Notes under the pieces: model-generated
What the model saw: only the letters and a program-made list of their open reading frames with translations
The model's database searches: none
Told to the model about the DNA's origin: nothing
Position numbers and translations under genes: made by a program
DNA from: Auxenochlorella pyrenoidosa
Taxonomy: Eukaryota > Chlorophyta > Trebouxiophyceae > Chlorellales > Chlorellaceae
Reading direction: 5' to 3'
NCBI GenBank assembly: GCA_001430745.1
Contig: KQ482053.1
Span: 760,782-776,865, forward strand
Length of the DNA: 16,084 nucleotides
Part shown: piece by piece, positions 7,630-16,084 of the stretch
Numbering within the stretch: position 1 is the first letter of the stretch
How the letters are laid out: each line of letters opens with the position of its first letter

Positions 7630-10600
7630 ATGGCGCACCTCGCGCTGAGCAGCGGGCCAGCCCCGGCCCTGGCAGCGCGCGCAGGGGCTGCCTCGGCTGC
7701 TGGAGCGCATCACCCCGTCCAGTTGACTCTTGGGAGCAGAATGAGCCCGGCAGGAGCTCCGGTGGCCGCCCGCAACATTAAAGCGGCTGCTTGGTGGAGC
7801 TTCGGGCCCAAGGCAAAGAAGATGGCTCAGAAAGCGCCTGCAGATGGTGAGAAAAAGGGCAAGGCGATCGATTGCTAACAGGCAGGGGGATGGGCAAGGC
7901 CGTTGGTGGCGCCACGGTGGGTGTTGCCCAGGTGCCCGCTGCCTCATGCACTTGCCTGCACGCTGAGCCCTGCAGTTCTCATACCTGGAACTGGCAGGGA
8001 GCTCCTGTACACACCAGATGTGTACTTGCGCAACCAAGCAGCGGGTAGAGTCAAAACGGCCCCTGATCACTACCCCTAAGAACCACTACCCCTCCCCACT
8101 ACCTCTTCCGTCACCCACATGCCAGCCTGCCACACCCCTGACGCCCCCCCTCCCTGCTGCAGCGCCACTGCAAGCCACCAAGTCCTCTCAGCAGGAGGCC
8201 GCCCCTGCAGCCACCAGCTTCCAGGTTCCTGCCGAGTCGGCAGGGAGCTCAGCGGCAGCCCCTGCGCCCGCCCCTGCACCAGCGCTGCCCAGGCCAGGCC
8301 CCGCTGCCACCAGCTTCAGCGCCCCGGCAGCCGCTGCCGCCGCGCCGCCTGCCGCGCCCGGCAAGGGGCGCAAGGGCGGCAAGCGCAAGGGGAAGAAGGC
8401 GGGCAAGGGTCGGCCCAGGGCGGACGCCCCGGCAGCCACCAGCTTCAAGGTGCCTGCAGAGGCCAACGGCGGGTCCGACTCAGAGGGGGAGGAGGAGGAG
8501 CAGGCACAGCAGGCCGTGGCAGAGCAGCAGGCTGCGCCGCAGGCAGCAGCGCCGCAGCCCGCGACGGCCGCCAGCAGCGGCAACGGCGCGGCCCCCGCTG
8601 GGAGCGCTGACGCCGGCTCCGGCCGGCAGGTGGTCACCCTGCAGAACGGCACGCTGACGGTGAATGCCGACGGCAGCGTCAGCATCTCCGGGCCGGATGC
8701 TGCAAAGGTGCTGGAGGCGCTGGCGGCGGCGGGGGTGCTGCCCGCGGGCGGCAGCAGCTTTGGCGGCGCGGCCGGGCCGGCGGCGCCGGCGGTGCCGGTG
8801 CGGGAGAGCAGCGAGGTCGAGTACCTGACAGGTGATTTAAATTCAAATGATGCTTTTGGTGGGGCAGTTCTCACACTTGAATTTGCTTCACATGGGCGTT
8901 GCGGTGCTGGGGAGGCGTTGCATTCCATGCGTGGAAAGCTGATGACGCACCCTGCAGGCTATGGCTGGGGCGCAGCCTGCCCCAGCCGCAGCCAAGCCGT
9001 GCAACTTGTGGGCCACAGTTCTTGACCCTGCCTCTGCCCCCGCACCCTGCACCCCTGCACCCTTTGGTGCCGCAGCGCGCGCCACCACTGTTGCCGAGGA
9101 GTTCCCGGGGGCCATCGGCGCCGACGACTTCATCCAGCGCGTGGAGGTGGCTCTGTATGGCTACGGCTTCAGTGGCGACAACTCCATCGGTGCGCCTCCC
9201 CCCTGCCCCCGCTGCTGCTTCCTGGGGCCTGCGGCGGCCCGCAGAGGCTGCTGGCAGGCCGCTGCGGAGCTGGCACGGCATCTGGCCTGGCGCTGACAGG
9301 GAGGGACGTGCAGCCGCCAGGTTCACCCTTGCTGACCCCCACCCTCTCATTGATGATCTGCGCGCTGCAGCCATGGTGAACCTGTGCCGCGACGAGGTGA
9401 CAGGCCCGCTGAAGCAGAAGATCGACGCCGTGTTTGGCGCCTCCTTCTCCACCAATGGCCTGGGCGGCGTGCTGGTGAGGCGGCACGCCGCGCGTGGGGT
9501 GGCCCTGCGCCCTGCGCCCTGCTGCGTGTGCACCGTGCGCCTGCACGTGCAAGCACGGTCAGCGGACGTGATCACACCGCGCCTGTGCCTGCGCGTCATG
9601 AGGCTGCCTGCACAACCAGCCTTCTGCAGCAGCAGCTGCCGCAGGCAACAGCCTGAGTGTGCCGATGAGCCCCGCACCCCCGCCTGCTGCAGACGTGCGG
9701 CACAATCGGCATGGGCGCTGGCTTCTCGCACTCCCCAGTGTGCGCCACCACCGGCAAGGAGCGCTACGTGTTCTTCTCCTTCCCCCACATCAGGTGGGCG
9801 GTGCCCGCCCGCGCTGCGTGGCAGCCCCAGGAAGGGGCTGGTGCGCGCCGGGCGCGTATGCTTCTGGCAGCACCTGCACGCGGCGCGCAACGACAGCACC
9901 GCCGACAACCTCCTGCCCGCTCCCTCGCCTGCAGCATCAACTCGCGTGGCGAGGTTGGCCCCATGTCGCGGCCTGGCCGCCCGGGGCAGTCCTGCGCCTG
10001 CGGCGCGCTCATCAAGGCGTGGCAGGAGATCCGCTCCGAGGGCCTGATGTGCAACTGCAAGATCCCGGGCGGTGAGGGGTGGCGCCCGCGCGCCTGGCTG
10101 GCCCGCTGAACAAGTGCAGCGTGCTGGCGGCCTGCCCATGCGGAGTGCGCAGCCGCCCTTCCCTCCTTCCAGCAGCCAAGCAACCTTGACACATCGCTGA
10201 CACACTGCAACCCCTGGGTCGGCTGCCTGCTCACTGCAGTGCACGACGCCGTCAACCCGGAGTACTCCATCCTGAAGCAGCGCATCGCGCGGCGCCTGCG
10301 CCACGAGGGCGGCACCGACGAGTCGGTCAAGCAGCTGACCCTGAGTGAGCTGTTTTTAAAACAAAAAGAATACGTTTTATTTTATTTTATTTTTGCATAC
10401 CTCAGCCTCCACTCAGCACCCTGCCCATGACGCTGCTGCTGGTCCGCTGAATGCTCTCCCCGGCTCTGTCTGCCAGCTGCATGCCCAGTGTGCCCTGCTG
10501 GAGGGGAGCGCGTCCTTGGCAGCGCAGCCTGCCAAGCCCGCGCAGCTGGGCCTCTGCCGCCGCTGCGCAGTCCACATTGGCAAGGGCGCAGCCGGAGGCT

Positions 10601-12900
10601 GGCATATGCGCTGTTCAGGAACGCCCCCCAAGGCAAGGCACCAACGCCCACTCCCCCACCCCCCACCCACCCCACCTGCCCCTGCAGCCGACATTACCAA
10701 AGTGGCTGAGCGCACCATCAGCGACGACCTCGAGTTGTGAGCCCCGCCTGCCTGCTGGGCGGGAGGGCCCGGCACAGGCAGCCGGGCAGCCGGCTGGCAG
10801 CAAGCTTGGCCATGGCTGGAGGGGGGCTCAGCTCAGTTGTGAGCAGCACGGCTCTTCCACCATGTCAGCATGTGCACAAGGGCACACTGATGGCATCCCC
10901 TTGGCTGGCTGCCTGACCTTCGTCACCTGCCTGCCCACCCGCCTGCAGCCTCATCTCAAAGACTGTGGACATCACCCGTGCCGACTACGCTGGTGAGGGA
11001 GGCTCAGAGGCACAGTGCGGGGCTGCTGCTGCTGCTTGGGAACACACCTTTCCGCTGCCTGCCAGCGCAGCATAGCGTGGCCCCTGCCTGGATGCGCTGA
11101 AGCTCTGCCCAGCCGTGCCTCCCGCTGGGGCTGATGGGATCCCTCACGCCTGCTCTGCATCTGGATGCTAGCTGCATTCCAAGCATGGCCCCCTGGCCCG
11201 ATGTAACCCCCCCACCCCACCCCACCCCCGGGTCCCTCTGCAGTGATCACCGGTGTGCAGATCCACAACTGGGCGCACAACTTTGAGGACGACTCCCCCA
11301 ACATGGAGTTTGTGGTGAGTGCCGGGGAGGGCGCAGCGCAGGGAGGGTGCTGAGCGTGTGTTGGCGAGCGGTTGCGCAGGGGCGCGATGGGCCGCAGCCG
11401 TGGTTGGGGCTAGACGCTTTGAGGCTGTGGCCGCGTCCTGCAAAGGGCCGAGCCGGCCTCTCTGGGCCTGACCTTCTGCGCCATTTTGAGGCAGCCTGGT
11501 GCTGGAGACGCCGGCAGCATGCCGCAGGGGCAGTCCCATCCGCTCTTGAACTTGAACACCCCGTTTACTTCTTACCCCTCGGCAGGCGCCCACCTCGGCC
11601 TATGTGGTGGTCAACGGCGAGAAGACGCACCTGGACCTGTCGGCAGTGCCCGTGAGCCGGGGGCTGGCGCTTGCATGGGGGCAGTTTACGGGCGCGCGGC
11701 CCCGCAACGATCAAACAACGCTACACCGCTCGTGTGGCCGGCCTTCAGGCCTGCACAGTGCTGGTGGTGCACTGCAAGTGGGCGCTCACCTGGTTCGTGA
11801 CGCCCACGCTCCCGCCCCACTCCTCGCCCCGATGTGCAGCCGCTGACGCCGCGCCAGATCCGCCTGCTGCATGGAGGCCGCCAGGTGCGCGCCCAGCCCC
11901 CCTGTGGCACCCCCACAAACAGCCTCGCCTCCAGCGCCAAACGCTGTGCCAGCACGAGCCTGCGCTGCCTGCCGGTGGCACCTCTGCCGGTCACACCCGT
12001 CCGTTAGCCTCGCCGCCATGCAGTCTGATGACGGCGAGCCTTATACCCCCCCCCCCCCCCACGCACCCACCCACCCACCCACCCACCCACCCCCGCAGGA
12101 TGTTGTGTGCAACACTGGTGGCGCCTCCACCCTACGCGAGGAGGATGCCCCCTACGCCTTTGACTCCAAGCAGCAGCGCACGGAGCAGCGGCGCCGGCTG
12201 GAGCGGTGAGGCCCCGAGGGGCTGGGTAAGCGCAGGATGCGCATGGGCGGGCGGTGTGTTCATCAGCACGAGTGAAGCGCCCCCCCATCTCACCCCACCC
12301 CCCACACCACCACCACCACCCACCCAACCCCCCGCAGCTACGTGGCCCTCCTGCGCGAGGAGGGCCTGGAGGAGCTGGCGCAGGCGCCGCCCCCCGCCGC
12401 CTGGCGCGCCGCCATCGTGCAGGCCACCCCCGCTCGGTGCGCCGTCACAGACAACTCCACCGTCATCGACCGGGAGACGGCCTCCAGTGAGTGCTGGCCC
12501 GGATTGCTGGTTTGGTTGTGTTTTGTTTGGTTGTTTCTACTCAATTGTTTCTACTGATCGACCAGGAGACCGCCTTGAGTGATCAGCCCGGCTCGCTGGT
12601 CTGGCCCAGATTGCTGGCCCAGATTGCTGGTCCGGATCGCTGGTCTGGTCTGGTTTCATCCGAGCATGCAGAAGAGGCTCTCAGGTGCCTGCTGCTGAGA
12701 TTAGGGCCGCCCTGATGGCCTTCTGCTGCGCCGCCCTGCCTGCCCACCCTCCCTGAAGCTGCCCTGCCTGCCGATCCCGCGGCCCTCAACCTACATGCCA
12801 ATCCTTCCCACCCCGCCCTGCAGAGGCTGCCCTGGAGCTCAAGGAGATCCAGGAGATGCTGCAGCAGCGGTACCAGCAGAACTCGCAGCAGGGGCAGTGA
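7630..12900 (+). CDS. LCIB: LCIB/LCIC-family low-CO2-inducible protein (theta carbonic anhydrase fold), 15 exons, 684 aa
   Basis: Family members act in the chloroplast stroma or around the pyrenoid in the CO2-concentrating mechanism, probably recapturing leaked CO2 as bicarbonate. Exons: 7630-7846, 8163-8831, 9076-9189, 9371-9474, 9693-9793, 9935-10071, 10240-10344, 10688-10736, 10949-10992, 11244-11314, 11586-11651, 11840-11884, 12099-12205, 12338-12486, 12824-12900. All introns are GT-AG and all phases agree. The family core starts near residue 297 (RATTVAEEFPGA). Candidate zinc ligands are Cys339 (MVNLCRDE), His381 (GFSHSPV) and Cys424 (SCACGAL); other hallmarks are ERYVFFSFPHI and RPGRPGQS. 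Residues 1-72 look like a transit peptide (Ala/Ser/Arg-rich, few acidic residues). Residues 73-295 are low complexity, far longer than I recall for Chlamydomonas LCIB (about 450 aa in total). The start is ATGGCG at 7630; an in-frame ATG at 7501 is possible. LCIB versus LCIC or another paralogue cannot be settled here. Confidence 0.9.
8204..8461 (+). repeat. Three-copy PAATSF motif in the LCIB-like N-terminal extension
   Basis: PAATSFQVPAE (residues 87-97, 8204-8236), PAATSFSAPA (119-128, 8300-8329) and PAATSFKVPAE (162-172, 8429-8461) recur within Ala/Pro-rich sequence. A Lys/Gly/Arg-rich run (about residues 139-158) precedes the third copy and an acidic run (SDSEGEEEE, 177-185) follows it. 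The codons differ between copies, so this is not only recent DNA slippage. Confidence 0.85.
10351..10397 (+). other. AT-rich islet in LCIB-like intron 7
   Basis: TTTTTAAAACAAAAAG is followed by a TTTTA-repeat run near the 5' end of the intron 10345-10687, in an otherwise very GC-rich gene. It could be the A-rich tail of a minus-strand retroposed sequence, or an intronic polyadenylation or splicing element. No flanking duplication is evident. Confidence 0.5.
12047..12094 (+). repeat. C-run plus CCCA tetranucleotide tract before an acceptor
   Basis: A long C homopolymer runs into CACGCACC and repeated CCCA units, ending at the CCCGCAG acceptor of the exon at 12099. It is an extreme example of the C-rich polypyrimidine tracts in this window. 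Confidence 0.75.
12465..12604 (+). repeat. Duplicated exon-end and donor region in LCIB-like intron 14
   Basis: The end of exon 14 with its donor (ATCGACCGGGAGACGG...TCCA|GTGAGT, 12465-12515) recurs imperfectly 92 bp downstream as ATCGACCAGGAGACCG...TTGA|GTGATC (12557-12604). Both copies continue into GCCCGG..GCTGGT.TGG. The second copy lies wholly in the intron and carries a weakened decoy donor. Confidence 0.75.
12497..12642 (+). repeat. 13-bp minisatellite in LCIB-like intron 14
   Basis: The 13-mer GCCCAGATTGCTG or a close variant occurs at 12497-12509, 12586-12598, 12604-12616, 12617-12629 and 12630-12642. The last four are nearly contiguous, and the first two sit inside the duplicated donor blocks. 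Confidence 0.8.
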
Positions 12901-13506
12901 GGCCCCCCCACCCCACCCCTCCCCCCGGCACTTGGCACCTGGTGCGCTTTGCGCCGTGCAGACCCTGCGCACAGCAGGCCGCTTGCCCAAGCTCCAGCCC
13001 GGGCCAAGCTCGCTGCGGATTCAACACGCTGTGCAGGTGGCATCGCAGCTTGGTGCAGCGTATGCACCGATGCTGGCATGCCCCCCTTGTTTGTATCCAA
13101 TTCATCACATTGAGAAGAACATCTGCAGCTTTCCTTGCAATCACTCTCGCTCGTTTTTTCCGTGTCTGCTCATCCGCCCACCTGACTCCACTCCTCCCCG
13201 CCGTCGAGAGAAGCGCACAAACGAACCGACGCACCGCAATGCCCCGCGCAACCGTCGCATTTAATGTGATACCAAACCGCCCCCGCCTCTCTCCCTGCGC
13301 CGCGCTTTCATTCCTCTGCCTTCTCTCCAACCTGACCGCCAACCTCCTCTGCTGGCTCTTCCTGGCTTCCCTGCTCTGTACTAAGCACACACAAGTGTGC
13401 CTGCCCCGCTCCCGCTGCCTGCACACAGTTTTCTTGAATCAGCACGGACCCGCTCCGCCGCCGACTTGCCTCTGTGGCTCTTATCCCAGTTTTGTGGCGC
13501 TGGTTG

Positions 13507-13511
13507 TGTAA
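13507..13511 (+). terminator. Putative polyadenylation signal TGTAA of the LCIB-like gene
   Basis: TGTAA is the usual green-algal polyadenylation signal. This copy lies about 607 nt after the stop codon at 12898-12900, a plausible algal 3' UTR length. A pentamer alone is weak evidence. Confidence 0.5.
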
Positions 13512-13720
13512 AGTGAGCTCTGCCGTAAGCCCATCACTGCACAGAGGCGGGGGTGCTCTGCCTGCTCTGCCAGAGTTGCAGTGCACAAAATGCGAGGGCC
13601 CTTTCACCTTGCCATGCAAGCGCGGGCCTTGTCTGGCAGGAGAACCTACACGGCAGGACCAGGACAGCTTAAACGAGGGCACGCTGCGCTTGCATTACCA
13701 AATTGAGCAACCAAAAGTTC

Positions 13721-13725
13721 TTACA
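13721..13725 (-). terminator. Putative polyadenylation signal TGTAA of the FAD oxidase gene
   Basis: TTACA on the + strand reads TGTAA on the minus strand, about 260 nt after the minus-strand stop at 13984-13986. If this motif and the + strand one are both used, the two converging transcripts end about 200 nt apart without overlap. Confidence 0.45.
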
Positions 13726-13983
13726 GCTCTAAGAACATGTTGCACCACGTTGGACAGTGTGAGATCATGGCGGTCGTGCAAGATCTTGAAGGCAAAAGCT
13801 GAAAACTGAAGAACACATTCTGTTGAAAACCGATAGCGCCGTGCTGGCGACAGTTATCTGCTGAGGGGCAGGCAGGCTGAGCTTGGGACGGCATGGGATA
13901 GGGACAGTATGTATCTCGGAAGTTGTTTTGGGGCCACAACGTGGCAGACGGGCCTGGCAAAAGCAGCTGCGATGCGGCGACCA

Positions 13984-15856
13984 TCACTCCTCGGGCACCG
14001 CCCCAGACGCTGCGAGGACAACGCTGAGCGGGGTGTGGCGGAAGACGTTGCCCGGGTCGACGCGCGCCTTGACCGCAGCCAGGCGGGCCAGCTTGTCGGC
14101 GCCGCCCACGAAGGCCGCCGCCTCCTGCTGGGTCATGGTCTTGACTGCAGCAAAAAGTATTGTTTGAGCAGGGAGAGGGAGGGGCAGGATGGGTGGCTCT
14201 GCAAAGAACGCAGCAAGGGTTGCGAGCACATGCGTGGGCAGGCACCAGAGTGGGCCGCATGGGGGGCTGCAAGCTGTTTAGACACTCGCGAGCGGGGCTC
14301 ACCCTCTGCCATGTCGACCATGTTGATGTAGCCCGAGGTGGCGGGGGTGGAGAAGGGGGCCAGGGCGGCGCGCAGCCGCCCAGCGTAGGCGCGCCCCACC
14401 TCATGGTGTGCCGGGTCGGACCACGCCGTCATCGAAACCCACTGGATGTCTGCACGTACAGAGAGGGTCAGCAGGTGGGGTAGGGGGCATGCGGGGAGCG
14501 GCCCGGGGGAAACAGCCCAAATACGGAAACAGCCACAGCGGGAGGTGGCAGGCGTGCTTTCCTGGCGCCCCTCCCCTCCCGCGTGCCACGACCTGATTCC
14601 GCCCAGCCCAGTCGCACCTGAGCGCATGCCCACCGGGCCAGGGCTGTCCTTCAGCGCACCTCCCAGCAGCTGCAGCGAAAGGAAGCAAGGGCCGGCATTC
14701 GCCTCAGCTTGGAAAGCACAATGTGCAGGAGCGTGGTGAATAAAAAAAAGAAAAAAAAGGCAAACACGTTTCACAGCGTTCAGCAAAGGTTCAAAGAGGA
14801 CCTTTCTTCGGGTTGGCGTGTGACAGGGCAGGCCTCGAGGTCAACAAAATGTGCAAGCCTGATGCGGCGGCCAGGCGATAAGGGGCGGGGGCCAGGGGCG
14901 CGGCGCTTGCCTCGAAGAAGGACACGCCGATGGCGCACTCGGGCACGGGCAGCGCGTCGCACGTCTGCTCCACCCACGCGTCCATCAGCTCGTCGGTGAA
15001 CTGCACACGCGGGGGCGGGGGCGCAGTGGAAGCGGGTGGGTGGGTGGGTGGGGGCGCGGCGGACGAGGGGGGGTTTTGGGGTTTGGGGTGGGGGTGGGGA
15101 GTGGGGGGGTGGGGGGTGGGGGTGGTTGGGGGGGTGGGGGGGTAGAACAAGATGTAGGTGGCACACGGATGTGAGCACGGGGGCAGCCGCCCCTCTGCGA
15201 ACTGCGCTCGGGCATGCGCATGGGTGCAGCCCACATGGGGGCTTCCATGTTGCGCGGCCACAGGCGCCGCCGCCGCACGCCCCCCACCGCAGCTTGCGCG
15301 GCACCGTGGCGCGTGCGGCGGCGCGGGACGCCCGCCTGCCTGCCCCGCCCGCCTCGCCTGCTCCGCGTCCACGTGGCCGCCGCTCCAGGCCTCGTAGTGC
15401 ACTGGGAAGGCCTGCTTGATCGCGTCGATGGGCGGCCCCTGCGTGCTCTGCGTCTCCCGCCAGGTGGCTGTGCCCACCGTGTCCTGCGCACGCATGCCGG
15501 GCCGGGGCCGCACGGCAGGCTCAATGGCTCGGCCCGTGGCGGAGCGCGAGGGCAAGCTCAACAGCCGCGGGTGCTGGCGGAGAGGCAAGCAGCAGAGCGG
15601 GCAGCCGCGGTCCATGCCCCACGCACTTCTCCCACCCCCCCGGCCGGCGGCTCCCCTTGTCTGCGCGGGGCCGCCCCCAGGGAGGGGCCGGGTGCAAGCG
15701 ACCCCCCCTCGCCGCCCTCACATGCAAAGGCCCCAGGTCAAAGCAGGGCTTAAGCGACCCCCCCCCTGCCGCCCTCACATGCACAGGGCCCAGGTCGCGC
15801 AGCGGCTTGACAATCGCCTCCTTATCCTCCCGGGTGCCCTCCCCGGGCAGCGCCAC
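13984..15856 (-). CDS. BBE-type FAD-linked oxidoreductase, C-terminal half (last 6 exons)
   Basis: Berberine-bridge-type oxidases bind FAD and oxidise diverse small molecules; the substrate here is unknown. Exons in transcription order: 15856-15779, 15483-15358, 15000-14911, 14669-14618, 14449-14303, 14144-13984, giving 217 residues and a TGA stop. Family signs: IVKPLRDLGPVHDTVGTATWRE (after the FAD domain), the LLGGAL stretch, TAWSDP, SGYINMVDMAE, and the C-terminal BBE motif LAAVKARVDPGNVFR. Phases agree at every junction. The exon at 14669-14618 is only 52 nt and was placed because it restores the GGA motif and both phases. The donors at 14910 (GAG|GCAAGC) and 15357 (CAG|GCGAGG) appear to be GC. 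The N-terminal PCMH FAD-binding domain is beyond the right edge, so the flavin attachment residues cannot be judged. Confidence 0.8.
14670..14910 (-). other. GC-AG intron in the FAD oxidase gene
   Basis: The exon ending SFFE stops at GAG|GCAAGC, a strong GC-donor context. The acceptor is CGCTGCAG before LLGGAL. Both phases are 0. No GT donor near the end of the exon keeps the frame. Confidence 0.65.
15001..15357 (-). other. Possible GC-AG intron with extreme C-rich tract
   Basis: The exon ending HVDAEQ would use the donor CAG|GCGAGG. An in-phase alternative is CAC|GTGGAC, 15 nt earlier, which would make it a GT intron, so the GC assignment is uncertain. The 3' part of the intron is a very long pyrimidine tract in the RNA sense. 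Confidence 0.5.
15034..15142 (+). repeat. G-rich tract with G-quadruplex potential on the + strand
   Basis: About 110 nt with many runs of three to seven G separated by one to three bases, including four consecutive GGGT units at the start. It is on the template strand of the minus-strand gene, so the pre-mRNA carries C-runs upstream of the acceptor at 15001-15002. Confidence 0.8.
15696..15808 (-). repeat. 57-bp tandem duplication carrying a second splice donor
   Basis: Units 15752-15808 and 15696-15751 each contain, in the minus sense, GACCTGGG.CCT.TGCAT|GTGAGGGCGGC. The first unit spans the real exon end (15779). The second repeats the same donor (after 15722). Using the second donor adds exactly 57 nt, 19 codons without a stop. 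Confidence 0.85.
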
Positions 15857-16084
15857 CTGCCGGCGGAGGCAGACAGCAGGGACGGGTGGGACCCGAGCCA
15901 GGCACCACGGTGCAGCATGAGCACCGCCTGGGCAGGGCTACGCGCAACGTGGCAGCAAGCCGCTGTTGCAAAGCCATTTGTTGGTGAGGCCTGCAGCGGG
16001 GCGCGCAGCTGGGCGCAGTGCAAGATCCTCCACCCTTGTGCAGTCCAGGAGTAGCACCCCGGCGCCGCAACTCTGGGGTGCCCC
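15857..16084 (-). other. Presumed intron at the window edge
   Basis: The acceptor GCCGGCAG at 15857-15858 opens the exon 15856-15779. I found no further exon of the oxidase in these last bases and treat the stretch as intron running off the window. Confidence 0.5.

Larger units (their letters stand above)
12901..13983. other. Convergent intergenic region: 3' UTRs of the LCIB-like and FAD oxidase genes
   Basis: No credible exon was found on either strand across about 1.1 kb. The sequence becomes less GC-rich after about 13080. Frames over 13000-13500 (+) and 13300-13680 (-) show no domain and no usual splice context. Putative TGTAA signals for the two converging genes lie inside. Confidence 0.6.

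Noticed and set aside
8840..8884. Inverted repeat AAATTCAA / TTGAATTT in LCIB-like intron 2
   Set aside because: An 8-bp A/T-rich stem with a loop of about 30 nt is weak and probably chance.
8871..10304. 477-codon minus-strand open frame opposite the LCIB-like gene
   Set aside because: It overlaps five exons whose + strand translation is clearly LCIB-family; an antisense shadow of GC-rich codons.
10733..10844. AGTTGTGAGC at a donor (10733-10742) repeated at 10835-10844
   Set aside because: Only 10 bp match with no extended similarity around it; it may be another splice-site echo but is too short to claim.

Overview
The window looks like nuclear DNA of a green alga, most likely a Chlorella-like trebouxiophyte (inference). 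By eye it is very GC-rich. Its genes are cut into many short exons (44-669 nt) by introns of about 130-410 nt with C-rich 3' ends, and TGTAA polyadenylation motifs sit downstream of two genes. One gene belongs to the algal CO2-concentrating mechanism. I see no bacterial operon, phage, CRISPR array or transposase gene.

Three protein genes can be rebuilt exon by exon with matching splice phases. (1) Positions 77-6599 (+) hold the 3' part of DBP10/DDX54, a nucleolar DEAD-box helicase of 60S ribosome assembly: 16 exons, with the 5' end outside the window. (2) Positions 7630-12900 (+) hold a complete 15-exon gene for a 684-residue LCIB/LCIC-family protein (theta carbonic anhydrase fold). It has a likely chloroplast transit peptide and a long low-complexity N-terminal extension. 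(3) Positions 13984-15856 (-) hold the last six exons of a BBE-type FAD-linked oxidase; its FAD-binding half lies beyond the right edge. Genes 1 and 2 are head-to-tail with about 1 kb between them. Genes 2 and 3 converge, with candidate polyadenylation motifs at 13507 (+) and 13721 (-). Nothing links the three genes functionally.

The most unusual signal is in the introns. In several introns across all three genes, the sequence around a splice site is duplicated 44-92 bp away inside the intron, making a decoy donor or acceptor: 1626-1776, 5756-5852, 12465-12604 and 15696-15808. A further intron has an internal duplication (2656-2780), and another is flanked by a 10-bp direct repeat of its exon edges. 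Use of two of the decoys would bring an in-frame stop; one would add 19 residues in frame. GC-AG introns also look over-represented (3-4 of 34 complete introns). The other points of interest are a thrice-repeated PAATSF motif in the LCIB-like extension and a lysine/glycine FKGKGG repeat tail on the helicase.

All exon models come from reading-frame continuity, splice consensus and remembered family motifs. No alignment or transcript data were available.
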